Shown: positions 20,078 to 31,061 of the stretch, in pieces
How the letters are laid out: the number at the start of each line of letters is the position of its first letter
Numbering within the stretch: the stretch's first letter is position 1
Assembly: GCF_012568245.1 (NCBI RefSeq)
Contig: NZ_CP046188.1
Location: 288,473-352,472 of the forward strand
Direction of reading: 5' to 3'
Source of the DNA: Enterobacteriaceae endosymbiont of Donacia thalassina
GTDB taxonomy: Bacteria; Pseudomonadota; Gammaproteobacteria; Enterobacterales; Enterobacteriaceae
DNA length: 64,000 bases
Notes under the pieces: generated by a model
Seen by the model: only the letters and a program-made list of their open reading frames with translations
What the model was told of the DNA's origin: nothing
The model's database searches: none
Position numbers and translations under genes: made by a program

Positions 20078-22174
20078 TTACATTTTGTTGATAGCAGCTT
20101 TTATGCTTAATCTTATTCTTCCTTGTTTATCAATTTCCATAACTTTTACAATTACATTTTGTAATAATTGTAAATAATCACTTACTTTATTTACATGTTG
20201 ATTAGTAATTTGAGAAATGTGTACTAAACCTTCTTTTCCATTACCAATTGAAATAAAAGCACCAAAATCAACAATACGTACAACTTTTCCATTATATATT
20301 TGCCCTACAATGATATCTGCTGTAATTTCTTCTATACGTCGAATTGCAAACTTAATTTTTTCATTATTTTTAGCAGCAATTTTTACAATTCCACTATCTT
20401 CTATTTCAATAATTGTATCAGTTTCTTCAGTTAAAGCTCTAATAACAGATCCTCCTTTACCTATCATATCTTTAATTTTTTCTGGATTAATTTTTATAGT
20501 ATGTATTCTTGGGGCAAATTCTGAAATGTTTTTTTTAGGAATAGGAATAGCTTGTTTCATTACCTTTAAAATATGTAATCTAGCTAATCTTGCTTGAAAT
20601 AAAGCTAATTTTATTATTTTATATGTAATTCCTTCTATTTTCATATCCATTTGTAAAGCAGTAATTCCCTTTTTAGTACCTGCTACTTTAAAATCCATAT
20701 CACCTAAATGATCTTCATCACCTAAAATATCGGATAATACTATAAAATTATTTTTTTCTTTAATTAAACCCATAGCTATACCAGCGACAGCATCTTTAAT
20801 TGGAATACCTGCATCCATCATTGCTAATGATGCTCCACATACTGAAGCCATAGAAGAAGAACCATTAGATTCTGTAATTTCAGATACGATACGAATAGTA
20901 TAAGGAAATATATCTAAATTAGGCATTACTGGTATTAAAGATTTTTTTGCTAAATTTCCATGACCAATTTCACGTCTTTTAGGAGAACTAATTATTCCAA
21001 TTTCACCAACAGAATAAGGAGGAAAATTATAATGAAATAAAAAATGGTCTGTTTTATTATTAAGTATATCATCTAAAGTTTGTGCATCTCTAGTTGTTCC
21101 TAATGTTGCAGTTACTAAAGATTGTGTTTCACCTCTTGTAAATAAAGCAGAACCGTGTGTTCTTGGAAGAATACCTATACGTATATCTAAATTACGTATC
21201 ATATCATGTTCACGTCCATCAATTCTTAAATTTTTTTCTATAATATTTTTTCGAACTATTTTTTTTTCTAATTCATAAAAAATTTCATTTAAATAATAAA
21301 TAGAAATATTATCATATTCTTTTTCTTCTTTAATTAATTCAAGAATATTTAATTTAATAGAATTAATTTTTTTCATTCTATCTTGTTTTTCTTTAATATT
21401 ATATGCTTTTACTAATTTTTTATAAGATAAAAGATAAATTTTTTCTTTAAGTTTCTCATTTAAAGGATATAAAATCCATTTATAAGATTTTTTTTTTACT
21501 TTATCACATAATTGAATAATATTATTAATTAAAATTTGTTGTTGATTATGTCCATATATTATAGCATCTAAAATTTGTTTTTCAGTTAATAAATTAGATT
21601 TGGCTTCTACCATTAAAATAGCTTTTTGAGTACTAGTAACAATTAAATCTAATGAACTATTTTTCATTTCTTGAATATTAGGATTTAGTATATATTTATT
21701 ATTAATATAACCAACACGTGCAGTACCAAACGGGCCATTAAATGGAATACCAGCTAAATTTAAAACTGTAGATGCACCAATAATAGCTACAATATCAGGA
21801 TTAATTTCAGGATTTACTGACATTACAGTTGCAATAATCTGAATTTCATTTAAAAAACCTTTTTTAAATAAAGGTCTTATAGGACGATCAATTAAACGAG
21901 AAATTAAAATTTCACTTTCACTAGGTCTTCCTTCTCTACGAAAAAAATTTCCAGGGATACGACCAGCAGCGTATAATTTTTCTTGATAATGTACAGATAG
22001 AGGAAAGAAATTTTGTTCTAATTTTACTTCATTATTTACTACTAATGTAACAAAAACAGCAGTATCATCAATACTAACCATTACAGATGATGTTGCTTGT
22101 CTAGCTATCATTCCTGTTTCGATAGTTACAGTATTATTACCATAACAAAATCTATGAATAATCGGGTTTAACAA
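20078..22174 (-). CDS. pnp: Polynucleotide phosphorylase
   Basis: Phosphorolytic 3'-5' exoribonuclease of mRNA decay. The 698 residues (E. coli 711) comprise two RNase PH domains, with [12 protein letters not shown] and FTRGETQSL as their RNA and phosphate contacts, then a KH domain ([12 protein letters not shown]) and an S1 domain ([17 protein letters not shown]). The start codon is TTG, as in E. coli pnp, with AAGGA 11 nt upstream; the N-terminus MLNPIIHRF matches. The short C-terminal tail is trimmed. The rpsO-pnp order is conserved. Confidence 0.97.
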   Translation of the reverse strand: MLNPIIHRFCYGNNTVTIETGMIARQATSSVMVSIDDTAVFVTLVVNNEVKLEQNFFPLSVHYQEKLYAAGRIPGNFFRREGRPSESEILISRLIDRPIRPLFKKGFLNEIQIIATVMSVNPEINPDIVAIIGASTVLNLAGIPFNGPFGTARVGYINNKYILNPNIQEMKNSSLDLIVTSTQKAILMVEAKSNLLTEKQILDAIIYGHNQQQILINNIIQLCDKVKKKSYKWILYPLNEKLKEKIYLLSYKKLVKAYNIKEKQDRMKKINSIKLNILELIKEEKEYDNISIYYLNEIFYELEKKIVRKNIIEKNLRIDGREHDMIRNLDIRIGILPRTHGSALFTRGETQSLVTATLGTTRDAQTLDDILNNKTDHFLFHYNFPPYSVGEIGIISSPKRREIGHGNLAKKSLIPVMPNLDIFPYTIRIVSEITESNGSSSMASVCGASLAMMDAGIPIKDAVAGIAMGLIKEKNNFIVLSDILGDEDHLGDMDFKVAGTKKGITALQMDMKIEGITYKIIKLALFQARLARLHILKVMKQAIPIPKKNISEFAPRIHTIKINPEKIKDMIGKGGSVIRALTEETDTIIEIEDSGIVKIAAKNNEKIKFAIRRIEEITADIIVGQIYNGKVVRIVDFGAFISIGNGKEGLVHISQITNQHVNKVSDYLQLLQNVIVKVMEIDKQGRIRLSIKAAINKM

Positions 22175-22233
22175 AATAAATATCCTTTAAATAAAAATTT
22201 TTATTTATATAAATAAAATAAATTAATTTTAAA

Positions 22234-22253
22234 ATCTCTAGTTCAATAGAGAT
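22234..22253 (-). terminator. rpsO-pnp intercistronic hairpin
   Basis: The inverted repeat ATCTCTA and TAGAGAT (22234-22240 and 22247-22253) has a 6-nt loop. On the minus strand it is followed by TTTTAAAATT. It sits about 15 bp after the rpsO stop. In E. coli this intercistronic region holds a leaky rpsO terminator and the RNase III site for PNPase autocontrol. Which of these roles survives here cannot be told from sequence. Confidence 0.45.
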
Positions 22254-22268
22254 AATGTAAAAATATAT

Positions 22269-22538
22269 TTATCTTCTTAACCCTAAATTTTCAATCAATA
22301 TATTATAATTGTATAAATTTTTTTTTTTTAAATAATTTAACAATTTTCTTCGTTGTGATATCATATGTAAAAGTCCTCGGCGACTATGGTGATCTTTTTT
22401 ATGAATTGTAAAATGTTTATGAAGATAATTAATTTTAAATGTTAACAAAGCTATTTGTACTTTTGTTGATCCTTTATCTTTAGAATTATTTGCATATTGT
22501 TTTATTATTTTTGTTTTTTTTTCTGCATTTAAGTACAT
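22269..22538 (-). CDS. rpsO: 30S ribosomal protein S15
   Basis: Primary 16S rRNA-binding protein of the platform. It has the exact family length of 89 residues, with the diagnostic [30 protein letters not shown] core (HHSRRGLL near 45) and conserved C-terminus [13 protein letters not shown] Shine-Dalgarno lies 8 nt upstream of the ATG. The order rbfA-rpsO-pnp is ancestral; truB, normally between rbfA and rpsO, is gone. Confidence 0.97.
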   Translation of the reverse strand: MYLNAEKKTKIIKQYANNSKDKGSTKVQIALLTFKINYLHKHFTIHKKDHHSRRGLLHMISQRRKLLNYLKKKNLYNYNILIENLGLRR

Positions 22539-22759
22539 AACTTAACTCCATTAAATTATTTATAAATTAATAAAATTTATTAATTTAAATTTTATTATAT
22601 AATTTTTGTTATTAATTTGATAAATTTAAATAAAATTAAAAATATATTTTTTAAATATATGAAATATTTCTTAATTTATTAAAAATAATAATTTTATTTA
22701 TTGTCTATTACTTATTTTTTAAAAAAAATAAGGTAAATATAATTTATTATTTTGATAGT

Positions 22760-23146
22760 TTATAATTTACTTTTTTTAATTTTTAAGTTATTTAAAATAT
22801 TACTAATATATTTACCTTCTTTTAATGAATAATCTAAAAAAAATTTTATTTTTGGTATTTTACGTAATTTTATTTTTTTTTTAAGAATATATCTAATATA
22901 TTCTGTAATTTTATTGAGATAAAAAAGTGAATTTTTTTTAATTTTTAATTTTTCTTCTTTATATGACAATATTATAAAAATTTTTGCATATGAAAAATCT
23001 TTTGATATTATTATATCAGTTATAGTACTAAATTTATTGATTCTTGTATCATTAAGATTATTTTGTATTATTTTTGCTATTTGTTTCTTTAATTCATATG
23101 CGATACGTTTATTACGATACAATAAAATACTCCTTTTTATATACAT
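22760..23146 (-). CDS. rbfA: Ribosome-binding factor A
   Basis: Small KH-type factor needed for late 16S rRNA 5'-end maturation. The frame from ATG at 23146 gives 128 residues (E. coli 133). The conserved stretch RIAYELKKQIAKIIQ and the segment SKDFSYAKIFI match the family. An alternative TTG start at 23122 has an AGGAG placed 7 nt upstream and removes eight residues that do not align well, so the true N-terminus may be there. It lies directly downstream of infB, as in E. coli. Confidence 0.93.
   Translation of the reverse strand: MYIKRSILLYRNKRIAYELKKQIAKIIQNNLNDTRINKFSTITDIIISKDFSYAKIFIILSYKEEKLKIKKNSLFYLNKITEYIRYILKKKIKLRKIPKIKFFLDYSLKEGKYISNILNNLKIKKSKL
23120..23134 (-). promoter_or_regulatory. 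Shine-Dalgarno favouring a TTG start for rbfA
   Basis: On the minus strand AGGAG (about 23134-23130) is followed by 7 nt and TTG (23122-23120). It lies inside the longer ATG-initiated frame, whose own ATG at 23146 has no purine-rich leader. The TTG start would give 120 residues beginning MYRNKRIAYEL. Confidence 0.45.
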
Positions 23147-23183
23147 TTCAGATTAATATAATTAAAAGTAATTTTTTCGAAAA

Positions 23184-25523
23184 TTATTTTTTTATAAGTT
23201 CAATTTTTTCAAAAATTTCTATTTTATCTCCTGTATGAATATTATTAAAATTTTTAATACTTATTCCACATTCCATACCATTACGAACTTCATTTACACT
23301 TTCTTTAAATCTTCTTAAAGAATCTATATTTCCTTTATAAATAATTTTATTATTTCTAAATAATTTAATTAAATTATTACGTTTTATTATTCCATATGTT
23401 ACTATACAACCAGCTATAATACCGCTTTTAGGAATAGTAAAGATACTTCTAACTTCTGCTAATCCTAGAATTAATTCTTTATATTTGGGAGTTAGAATAT
23501 TTTGTATATATTTTTTCATATAATTAATTAAATCATAAATAATTGTAAAAAATATAACTTGTATACTTTCCATTTTTATTATATTTTTTATTATATTATT
23601 TGATTTTACATTAAAACCAATAATAATTACATTTTTTTCAGCATTAGCAATTGCCATGGAAATATCTGTTTCAGTAATTTCTCCAACGCCAGAATAAATA
23701 ATTTTTATATGAATATTATCATTAGATAAATTTATTAATGTATTTTTAATAGCTTCTACAGAACCTTGTACGTCTGCTTTTAATAAAAGATTTATTTCAT
23801 GAATATTTTTATGATCTAAATTTAAAAATTCTTTTCTAAATTGTTTTTGTTTATCAGCTAATTTTATTTCTCTATATTTATTTTTTCTATATAATGCTAT
23901 TTCCTTAGCTTGTTTTTCATTATTTACTACTATTAAATTATCACCAGCATATGGAATTTCTGATAAACCTAAAATTTTAATAGGAGTTGAAGGTCCTGCT
24001 TGTAAAATATCTAATCCTTTACAATTTATTAATCCTTTTATTTTTCCATAAGTACATCCACAAAGTACTATATCCCCTTTTTTTAACATACCTTCTTTAA
24101 TTAAAATATTAGCTATAGGACCTTTTCCTTTGTCTAAATAAGATTCAATAACAATTCCTTTTGCAGCTCCTTGATTAATAGCTTTTAATTCTAATATTTC
24201 AGCTTGTAATAAAATAGCATTTAATAATTTATTTATTCCTTCTCCAGTTTTAGCTGAAATTTTAACAAAAATATTATCTCCACCCCATTCTTCAGAAATA
24301 ATATTATATCTACTTAATTCATTTTTTATTTTTTTAAAATTTGAAATTTTTTTATCAATTTTATTAATTGCAACTATTATTGGTACTTTATTTTTTTTAG
24401 CATGTTCTATTGCTTCTATAGTTTGAGGCATTATACCATCATCAATAGCAATAACTAATACTATAATATCTGTAATTTGACTACCTCTAAATCTCATAGA
24501 AGTAAAAGATTCATGACCTGGAGTATCAAGAAATGTTATTTTTTTATTATTAAATTTTATTTCATATGTATTTATATATTGAGTAATACCTCCTGCTTCT
24601 TTTGCAGTAATATTACTTGAAAAAATATAATCTAATAATGAAGTTTTTCCATGATCTACATGTCCCATAATTGTTACTATTGGAGGACGAATAATTGGTA
24701 ATATATTAATATTATTTTTATTAATTAATATTTTTTCTATATCATTCTCACAACGTAATGTAACTTTATGTCCCATTTCTTCTGCTATTAATTGAGCTGT
24801 TTCCTGATCTAATTGTTGATTTATATTCGAAAATTTTTCCCCCATATTAATTAAAATTTTTATCAATTCTGTATTTTTTACAGCCATCTTATTAGATAAT
24901 TCAGTAATACTAATTGTATCATTAATAATGATATTACGATTAATGTTTTTTATTGGTTTATTAAAATTTTGATATAATTTAGAAAAATTTTTCTTGTATT
25001 TATTATTAATAATTTTTTTTTTATTTTCTTTATTATTTTTATATTTTTTATTTTTATTAAAAACATCAATATTTAATTTTTTATTTTTATAATATTTTTT
25101 ATTTTTATGTATTTTTTTTTTATTTAATTCTAAATTTTTTTTATAATCTAAATTATAGATTTTTTTATTATTATTTTTAATAAATGATTTAAATTTTGTT
25201 AGTTTTTTTTTTTTTGATAAAAAATGATTCGTATTTTTAAGTGATGTTTGTAATAAATTTTTTTTATTTTTTGATAAAGAAACTTTTTTCTTAATTAAGA
25301 ATGTATTAAATTGTTTTTTTTTTATATTTAATAATTTTAAATTTTTTATTTTTTTATTTTTTAAATATATTAAAAATTTTTTTTTTTCTTCTTTATTAAC
25401 TAGATCATTTTCTAATTTAGAAATACCTAAATTAGCAAAATATTTAATTATATTTTTTACTGAAATTTTAATTTCACTAGCTAATAATTTTATAGTTATA
25501 ACAGCATCAATAGCATCAATCAT
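23184..25523 (-). CDS. infB: Translation initiation factor IF-2
   Basis: GTPase that brings initiator tRNA to the 30S subunit. The 779 residues (E. coli 890) consist of an N-terminal IF2N helix bundle, a low-complexity Lys/Asn linker (about 55-195), a second IF2N-like segment (TISITELSNKMAVKN near 203), the G domain with GHVDHGKT at 287-294 and NKID, and C-terminal domains. Most of the length loss is in the linker, which is replaced by Lys/Asn repeats and contains a 13-A tract (25203-25215). The start is preceded by AGGAG. It stands in the nusA-infB-rbfA order. Confidence 0.97.
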   Translation of the reverse strand: MIDAIDAVITIKLLASEIKISVKNIIKYFANLGISKLENDLVNKEEKKKFLIYLKNKKIKNLKLLNIKKKQFNTFLIKKKVSLSKNKKNLLQTSLKNTNHFLSKKKKLTKFKSFIKNNNKKIYNLDYKKNLELNKKKIHKNKKYYKNKKLNIDVFNKNKKYKNNKENKKKIINNKYKKNFSKLYQNFNKPIKNINRNIIINDTISITELSNKMAVKNTELIKILINMGEKFSNINQQLDQETAQLIAEEMGHKVTLRCENDIEKILINKNNINILPIIRPPIVTIMGHVDHGKTSLLDYIFSSNITAKEAGGITQYINTYEIKFNNKKITFLDTPGHESFTSMRFRGSQITDIIVLVIAIDDGIMPQTIEAIEHAKKNKVPIIVAINKIDKKISNFKKIKNELSRYNIISEEWGGDNIFVKISAKTGEGINKLLNAILLQAEILELKAINQGAAKGIVIESYLDKGKGPIANILIKEGMLKKGDIVLCGCTYGKIKGLINCKGLDILQAGPSTPIKILGLSEIPYAGDNLIVVNNEKQAKEIALYRKNKYREIKLADKQKQFRKEFLNLDHKNIHEINLLLKADVQGSVEAIKNTLINLSNDNIHIKIIYSGVGEITETDISMAIANAEKNVIIIGFNVKSNNIIKNIIKMESIQVIFFTIIYDLINYMKKYIQNILTPKYKELILGLAEVRSIFTIPKSGIIAGCIVTYGIIKRNNLIKLFRNNKIIYKGNIDSLRRFKESVNEVRNGMECGISIKNFNNIHTGDKIEIFEKIELIKK

Positions 25524-25552
25524 GCTGCCTACTCCTCTATTGTCAAAATTGA

Positions 25553-27058
25553 TTATGTATCATTTTTTTTATTAAACCAACAAATATTTCGTGCAGACAT
25601 AATGATTTTTCCTGCTTTTATTTTATCTAGATTATCTATATCAGATATATCTTCAATACTTTGTTCTGCTAATTTTTCAATAGTTAAAATTCCTTTATTT
25701 ATTAAATATTCAGATAATTTATTATTCATTCCTTTAAGTTTTAATAAATTTTTTTTAAATTTATTATTAAAATTTTTCTTTTTGGTTAAAGATAAATTAT
25801 TATTAATGTTTTTTACTAATTTTTTTATTTTTTTTAAATCATTAATTTTAAAATTAAAAGAATTCATAATTTTATATAACTTATCAATTGGAGTTGATAT
25901 TAATTTTTTAAAAGAAGATAGTTCTCCTTTTTCAACTATTTTTTTCGATAATTCATATTTAATATTAAAATTTTTTATAAACATATTTATAATATCGTTT
26001 TTTTCTTTTTTATATTTATAATATAAATCATTTTTAGTTAAAACATTTAATTCCCAACCACTTAATTGTGATGCTAAACGAATATTTTGGCCATTTCTTC
26101 CAATAGCTTGAGCTAAATTTTTTTCTTCTACAATAATATCTATAATACGTGTTTTTTCGTTTAAAATTATCGACGATATATCAGCTGGTGACATAGCATT
26201 AATAATAAATTTTTCAGGATTAGAATCCCATAATACAATATCAATACGTTCTCCATTTAATTCATTAGAAATAGCTTGTACTCTAGCTCCTCTTATACCA
26301 ACACAAGCTCCAACAGGATCTATTCTCTTATCATTTGTTTTAACAGCAATTTTTGCTCTAGATCCTGGATCTCGTGCTGTTCTTTTAATTTCAATTAATC
26401 CTTCCGCTATTTCAGGAACTTCAATATGAAATAATTCAATTAACATTTGTATTTTAGATCTACTTATAAATAATTGTGTATTTTTTTTTAAATCTTCTTT
26501 AATATAAAATAATAAACCTCTTATTCTATCTCCTAATCTAAAATTTTCTCTTGGCAACATATCAGTACGTAAAATAATAGCATTAGCTCCATGTCCTAAA
26601 TCTAAATTTAAATATCCTCTATTTACTTTTTTTACAATACCACTTAAAATTTTTCCTTCTTTTTTTTTAAATTGAGCAATAGTAATTGCTTTTTCTGCTT
26701 CTCTTACTTTATGTACAATAACTTGTTTAGCAGTTTGTGTTGTTATACGATCAAAATTAATCGATTTAATTTGATCATAAATATAATCTCCTAAATTAAG
26801 ACTATCATCTTCAATACGTGCTGCATCTAATGTAATCTCTTTAGTAGGAAAATTAACTTTTTTAACAATTAACCATTTTCTAAAAGTGTTAAAATTTCCA
26901 TTTTTTCGATCAATATTTACTAATACTTCTATATCTTGTTCGTATTTTTTTTTTGTTGCACTAACTAAAGCACTTTCCATAGCTTCAAATATTTTTTCAC
27001 GAGGTAAAGATTTTTCATTAGAAACTGCTTCAATAACAGCTAACATTTCTTTATTCAT
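25553..27058 (-). CDS. nusA: Transcription termination/antitermination factor NusA
   Basis: RNA polymerase-binding factor controlling pausing and termination. The 501 residues (E. coli 495) comprise an N-terminal polymerase-binding domain ([16 protein letters not shown]), an S1 domain, and KH1/KH2 domains with [14 protein letters not shown] and [13 protein letters not shown]. Two C-terminal helical repeats follow, poorly conserved and Lys/Asn rich. An AAGGA lies upstream of the ATG. rimP, which precedes nusA in E. coli, is missing, so nusA directly follows the initiator tRNA gene. Confidence 0.97.
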   Translation of the reverse strand: MNKEMLAVIEAVSNEKSLPREKIFEAMESALVSATKKKYEQDIEVLVNIDRKNGNFNTFRKWLIVKKVNFPTKEITLDAARIEDDSLNLGDYIYDQIKSINFDRITTQTAKQVIVHKVREAEKAITIAQFKKKEGKILSGIVKKVNRGYLNLDLGHGANAIILRTDMLPRENFRLGDRIRGLLFYIKEDLKKNTQLFISRSKIQMLIELFHIEVPEIAEGLIEIKRTARDPGSRAKIAVKTNDKRIDPVGACVGIRGARVQAISNELNGERIDIVLWDSNPEKFIINAMSPADISSIILNEKTRIIDIIVEEKNLAQAIGRNGQNIRLASQLSGWELNVLTKNDLYYKYKKEKNDIINMFIKNFNIKYELSKKIVEKGELSSFKKLISTPIDKLYKIMNSFNFKINDLKKIKKLVKNINNNLSLTKKKNFNNKFKKNLLKLKGMNNKLSEYLINKGILTIEKLAEQSIEDISDIDNLDKIKAGKIIMSARNICWFNKKNDT

Positions 27059-27238
27059 CCTAGTTATCCTTAAATATTTTAATTCTTAAAATTAGAAAAC
27101 TAGATTTTTATCTTAAAAATATTAATATTATATATTAAAATTCTTTCTTTTTTAAAAAATATTTTATTATTTACGTATAAAATAAATTTATTTATCTATA
27201 TAAATATATAATTTAGGATTAAAAAATAATGTGGTATT

Positions 27239-27315
<77 letters not shown>

Positions 27316-27324
27316 TCTACTATA

Positions 27325-27353
27325 ATGATATGCTAAAAATATAAATAATGCAA
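27325..27353 (-). promoter_or_regulatory. Possible promoter of the initiator tRNA / nusA-infB unit
   Basis: On the minus strand TTGCAT (27353-27348) and TATCAT (27330-27325) are 17 bp apart. They end 9 bp upstream of the tRNA 5' end. In this AT-rich sequence such matches also occur by chance, but the position is apt. Confidence 0.35.
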
Positions 27354-27365
27354 TAATAATTTTGA

Positions 27366-27451
27366 TACCGAAGACGGGATTTGAACCCGTAAACCCAAAA
27401 AAGGGCACTACCACCTCAAGGTAGCGTGTTTACCAATTTCACCACCTCGGT
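27366..27451 (-). tRNA. leuU: tRNA-Leu (GAG)
   Basis: Class II tRNA with anticodon loop TTGAGGT (GAG) and a variable arm TGCCCTTTTTTGGGTT-like stem. It aligns base for base with E. coli leuU. The first pair is A-T here in place of the E. coli G-U pair. The following bases read TCA, one change from an encoded CCA. It lies between secG and the initiator tRNA, as in E. coli with argG removed. Confidence 0.97.
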
Positions 27452-27462
27452 AATCTTTACTT

Positions 27463-27726
27463 TTATTTTTTTATACTATGTAATTTAATATTTTTCATAT
27501 ATTTTTTTACATTCATATTACTTAATAATAAACTAATAATAAAAAATAAAGATGCAAGAAGAATAATACTTCTAGTTAGTATTTGATTAGACATATTTGT
27601 GTTAAAAGGTGATTTTGCATCACTTGATGATGCACTTATATCTATGTCATCATTATTTTGAAACATAATAATACTAACTAAAAAAATTGAAACAAAAATA
27701 AAAAAAATTAATAATAATTTATACAT
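27463..27726 (-). CDS. secG: Preprotein translocase subunit SecG
   Basis: Small accessory subunit of the SecYEG channel. The 87 residues (E. coli 110) form two hydrophobic helices (about 3-22 and 49-70) joined by a polar loop containing SASSSDAKSPFN, resembling the family GAGASATLFGS-type loop only loosely. Identity rests on the topology plus location just upstream of leuU, as in E. coli. The C-terminal tail is shortened. Confidence 0.86.
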   Translation of the reverse strand: MYKLLLIFFIFVSIFLVSIIMFQNNDDIDISASSSDAKSPFNTNMSNQILTRSIILLASLFFIISLLLSNMNVKKYMKNIKLHSIKK

Positions 27727-28412
27727 ATAAAACCAATAAAAATACTTTCAATTAATATTACTTTTTTTTAAGTATATATTAATCAGAAATAAATACAATA
27801 TAATTTTTAATTATATGATAAAATTAATTTTTTATTTTGATTAATTATTTAGTTAATTTTATTTTTCTTTAATTAAAATTTAATTATAGGTTTACAAAAA
27901 TTTTTTTAAAAATAAATATTTATTTTTATTATTATTTAATAATAATTTTAAAACTAAATTATTAATCTCATTTCCAATATTATCTTTTTTTAATAAATAA
28001 TTTAATTATAATTTACTATTTTCTTAAATATTTTAAGATTACTAATCTATAGTATATTAGATCACAAAAAATTTTTAAATTTAAAATTTTTATAAAGAGT
28101 TACTCTGATACTATAAAATATAGTATGTTTCTTCAAAAAATTGGATATCAGTTTAAATATTGAAATATTGAGATATGATATTTAGAATAAATGTTATCTA
28201 AATTTTTAGATATTGAATAATAATAATATTTTTATATTTTTTTGGAAAAAATTTTTTCTAACTATATTTAATTTTATAATAAAATTATAAATTATTAGAA
28301 ATTTATCTAAAATATTTTAAATTTCATCAAAGCCAAAATATTTATGATATTTCATATCATAAAATTTTTATATTTTTATAAAATATCATAAATTATTTAT
28401 TTTTTTTAAATT
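27727..28412. other. Gene-free gap (686 bp) at the former glmM-folP site
   Basis: No convincing coding frame or RNA is seen. In E. coli glmM and folP lie between secG and ftsH, so this is likely eroded gene space. It holds several short inverted repeats: ATACTATA-AAA-TATAGTAT at 28108-28126, and TTTATGATAT-TTC-ATATCATAAA at 28341-28363. The latter lies 50 bp beyond the ftsH stop and might serve as its transcript end, although no clear T-run follows. Confidence 0.6.
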
Positions 28413-30236
28413 TTATTCTTTTTTTTCATAATCAGGAGGTCTAACTTCTTTCCTGGACATTAAATCATCAATTTGTATTGAACCAATTGTTTCATATTTT
28501 ATTAGGATATTTTTCATTGCATGTAAAATATCAATATTATCTTTTAAAATTTTATATGCTCTATTATAATTTTCTTCTATTAAATATTTTACTTCTTGAT
28601 CAATAATTTTTGCTGTTTCATCAGACATATGTTTTGCTTTAGCAACAGATCTTCCTAAAAAAATTTCTCCCTCTTCTTCTGTATATAATAAAGGTCCTAA
28701 TTTTTTAGAAAATCCCCATTGTGTTACCATATTTCTTGCAATATTAGTTGCAACTTTGATATCATTAGATGATCCTGTAGATACATATTTTTCTCCATAA
28801 ATTATTTCTTCAGCAATTCTACCACCATATAAAGTAGATATTTTACTTTCTAATTTTTGTCTACTCATACTAATAATATCAATTTCAGGTAAAAAAAATG
28901 TGACTCCTAATGCTCTTCCTCTAGGAATAATTGTTACTTTATGTACTGGATCATGATCTGGAACTAATCTTCCTATAATTGCATGACCTGCTTCATGATA
29001 AGCAGTTGCTTCTTTTTGTGTTTCTGTCATTACTAAAGAACGTCTTTCTGCACCCATCATAATTTTATCTTTTGATTTTTCTAACTCTAACATAGAAACA
29101 TGATTATAATTATGTCGAGCTGCTAATAAAGCTGCTTCATTTATTAAATTTGCTAAATCAGCTCCCGAAAAACCTGGAGTACCTCTAGCTAAAATTTTTA
29201 AATCAACTTCTTTTGAAATAGGTATGTTTTTTATATGTATTTTTAATATTTGTTCTCTACCTCTTATATCTGGTAAACCAACAATAACTTGACGATCAAA
29301 ACGTCCTGGTCTTAAAAGTGCAGGATCTAATACATCAGGACGATTAGTTGCAGCAATAACTATAATACTTTCATTATTGTTAAATCCATCCATTTCTACT
29401 AACATCTGATTTAATGTTTGTTCCCTTTCATCATGTCCTCCTCCTAAACCAGCTCCTCTTTGTCTTCCTACAGCATCTATTTCATCAATAAAAATAATAC
29501 ATGGAGCTAATTTTTTAGCTTTATTAAACATATCTCTTACTCTTGAAGCACCTACACCTACAAACATTTCTACAAAATCAGAACCAGAAATAATAAAAAA
29601 TGGTACTTTTGCTTCTCCTGCAATAGCTTTAGCTAATAAAGTTTTTCCTGTTCCCGGAGGGCCAACCATTAGGATACCTTTCGGGATTTTTCCTCCTAAT
29701 TTTTGAAATTTTTTAGGTTCTTTTAAATAATCTACTAATTCTCTAACTTCTTCTTTTGCTTCATCACATCCTGCAACATCATTAAATGTAGTTTTTATTT
29801 GATCTACTGTAAGTATTTGTGCTTTACTTTTACCAAAAGATAAAGCTCCTTTACTACTATTTTGTAATTGTCGAATAAAAAAGATCCAAATTCCAATTAA
29901 TAAGAACATTGGGAACCATGAAATAAAAATAGATAATAATATGCTAGGTTTTTGAAGAGGTTCTCCTAATATTTTAATTTTTTTTAAAAAAAGTATTTTT
30001 AATAAATTTGGATCATGCATTGGTAAATAAGTAATATAATTACTATTATTTTTCCTAAAAACATGAATTTTTCTACCATTAATACTTGTTTTTATAATTT
30101 TATTTTGGTTAATTTCAGATAAAAAAGTTGAATATGAAATTTGTTTTTTTTTATTAAATTTATTTAGATTTAAACTCTGGAAAACAGATATTAATATGAC
30201 TGTAATTGCTAACCAGAGAATTAGATTTTTTGCCAT
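28413..30236 (-). CDS. ftsH: ATP-dependent zinc metalloprotease FtsH
   Basis: Membrane-anchored AAA+ protease that degrades misassembled membrane proteins and regulatory substrates. I start it at the ATG at 30236 (MAKNLILWL, as in E. coli), giving 607 residues (E. coli 644); a TTG three codons upstream is less likely. There are two membrane helices (about 1-21 and 98-117), Walker A GPPGTGKT at 192-199, Walker B with [11 protein letters not shown], the second region of homology (RPGRFDRQ), and the zinc site HEAGH. Only the C-terminal tail is shorter. It follows rlmE, as in E. coli. Confidence 0.97.
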   Translation of the reverse strand: MAKNLILWLAITVILISVFQSLNLNKFNKKKQISYSTFLSEINQNKIIKTSINGRKIHVFRKNNSNYITYLPMHDPNLLKILFLKKIKILGEPLQKPSILLSIFISWFPMFLLIGIWIFFIRQLQNSSKGALSFGKSKAQILTVDQIKTTFNDVAGCDEAKEEVRELVDYLKEPKKFQKLGGKIPKGILMVGPPGTGKTLLAKAIAGEAKVPFFIISGSDFVEMFVGVGASRVRDMFNKAKKLAPCIIFIDEIDAVGRQRGAGLGGGHDEREQTLNQMLVEMDGFNNNESIIVIAATNRPDVLDPALLRPGRFDRQVIVGLPDIRGREQILKIHIKNIPISKEVDLKILARGTPGFSGADLANLINEAALLAARHNYNHVSMLELEKSKDKIMMGAERRSLVMTETQKEATAYHEAGHAIIGRLVPDHDPVHKVTIIPRGRALGVTFFLPEIDIISMSRQKLESKISTLYGGRIAEEIIYGEKYVSTGSSNDIKVATNIARNMVTQWGFSKKLGPLLYTEEEGEIFLGRSVAKAKHMSDETAKIIDQEVKYLIEENYNRAYKILKDNIDILHAMKNILIKYETIGSIQIDDLMSRKEVRPPDYEKKE

Positions 30237-30281
30237 ATCTTTCAAAAAGTAACCCCTTGTAACTTTATAGTATATTTTATA

Positions 30282-30914
30282 TTAATTTTTATATTTTTTT
30301 GCAACAATATAAATTTCATTTGATTGAGATCTTGAAGCTTTAGGTTTTCTAATTTTAACTATTTTAAATATAGAATTAATTTTATTATAATATTGGATTA
30401 ATTCTTTACTCTGAAAAGTTTTTACTAAAAAAATTCCATTATGTTTTAATTGAGAATAGCATAATTTCAATGTTAATTCATTTAAATAAATAATCCGGGG
30501 TATATCTATTTCTGGTATACCAGAAATATTAGGAGACATATCGGACATTATCATATGTACTTTTGATTTATTAAGTTTTTTTATAATTTTATTTAAAAAA
30601 ATAGGATTACATATATTACCTTGGTAAAAACTAACATTTTTAATAAAATTCATTGGTAATATATCACAAGCAATAATTTTTCCTTTACTACCAATTTTTA
30701 ATGAAGCAAAACTAGACCACCCTCCAGGAGAGGAACCTAAATCAATTATCTTCATATTTTTTTTAAAAATTTTATCTATTTTTTCTATTTCTGCTAATTT
30801 AAACCATGATCTTGATCTATATTTATTAATATTTTCTTGAACTTTTTTTATATAAAAATCTTTAAAATTATTTTTTAACCATATTTTAGATTTTTTTTTT
30901 TTTTTATAATTCAT
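30282..30914 (-). CDS. rlmE: 23S rRNA 2'-O-ribose U2552 methyltransferase
   Basis: SAM-dependent methyltransferase (RrmJ/FtsJ) acting on the 50S A-loop. The 210 residues match E. coli (209). The SAM motif is DLGSSPGGWS. The catalytic Lys-Asp-Lys-Glu set is visible in RSWFKL, MSDMSPN, VKTFQ and SNEIYIVA. Codons 4-8 are a run of five AAA, 15 consecutive A on the coding strand (30891-30905), a likely slippage site. The rlmE-ftsH order is ancestral. Confidence 0.96.
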   Translation of the reverse strand: MNYKKKKKSKIWLKNNFKDFYIKKVQENINKYRSRSWFKLAEIEKIDKIFKKNMKIIDLGSSPGGWSSFASLKIGSKGKIIACDILPMNFIKNVSFYQGNICNPIFLNKIIKKLNKSKVHMIMSDMSPNISGIPEIDIPRIIYLNELTLKLCYSQLKHNGIFLVKTFQSKELIQYYNKINSIFKIVKIRKPKASRSQSNEIYIVAKKYKN

Positions 30915-31061
30915 AAGATTATTTATTAAAATAATAATAATTATTTATTCTTAAATCTTAATTTTATTAAAAAATTATCTTAAATTATATCAAAAAAAAT
31001 AAAATATTACAATTTGTAATAAATGAACTAATTATATTAAAATAAAATAAATATATATATT

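Noticed and set aside
20217..20597. Plus-strand open frame of 126 codons opposite pnp, and similar frames opposite nusA, rpoC and fusA
   Set aside because: They are antisense shadows of conserved genes, with compositions reflecting the complementary codons and no ribosome-binding sites.
23184..25523. Lys/Asn repeats in the infB linker as a novel domain
   Set aside because: Low-complexity drift to AAA/AAT codons in an unstructured linker explains them.
28081..28363. Cluster of palindromes in the secG-ftsH gap considered as a CRISPR or repeat array
   Set aside because: The palindromes differ in sequence and spacing and there are no direct repeats with unique spacers.
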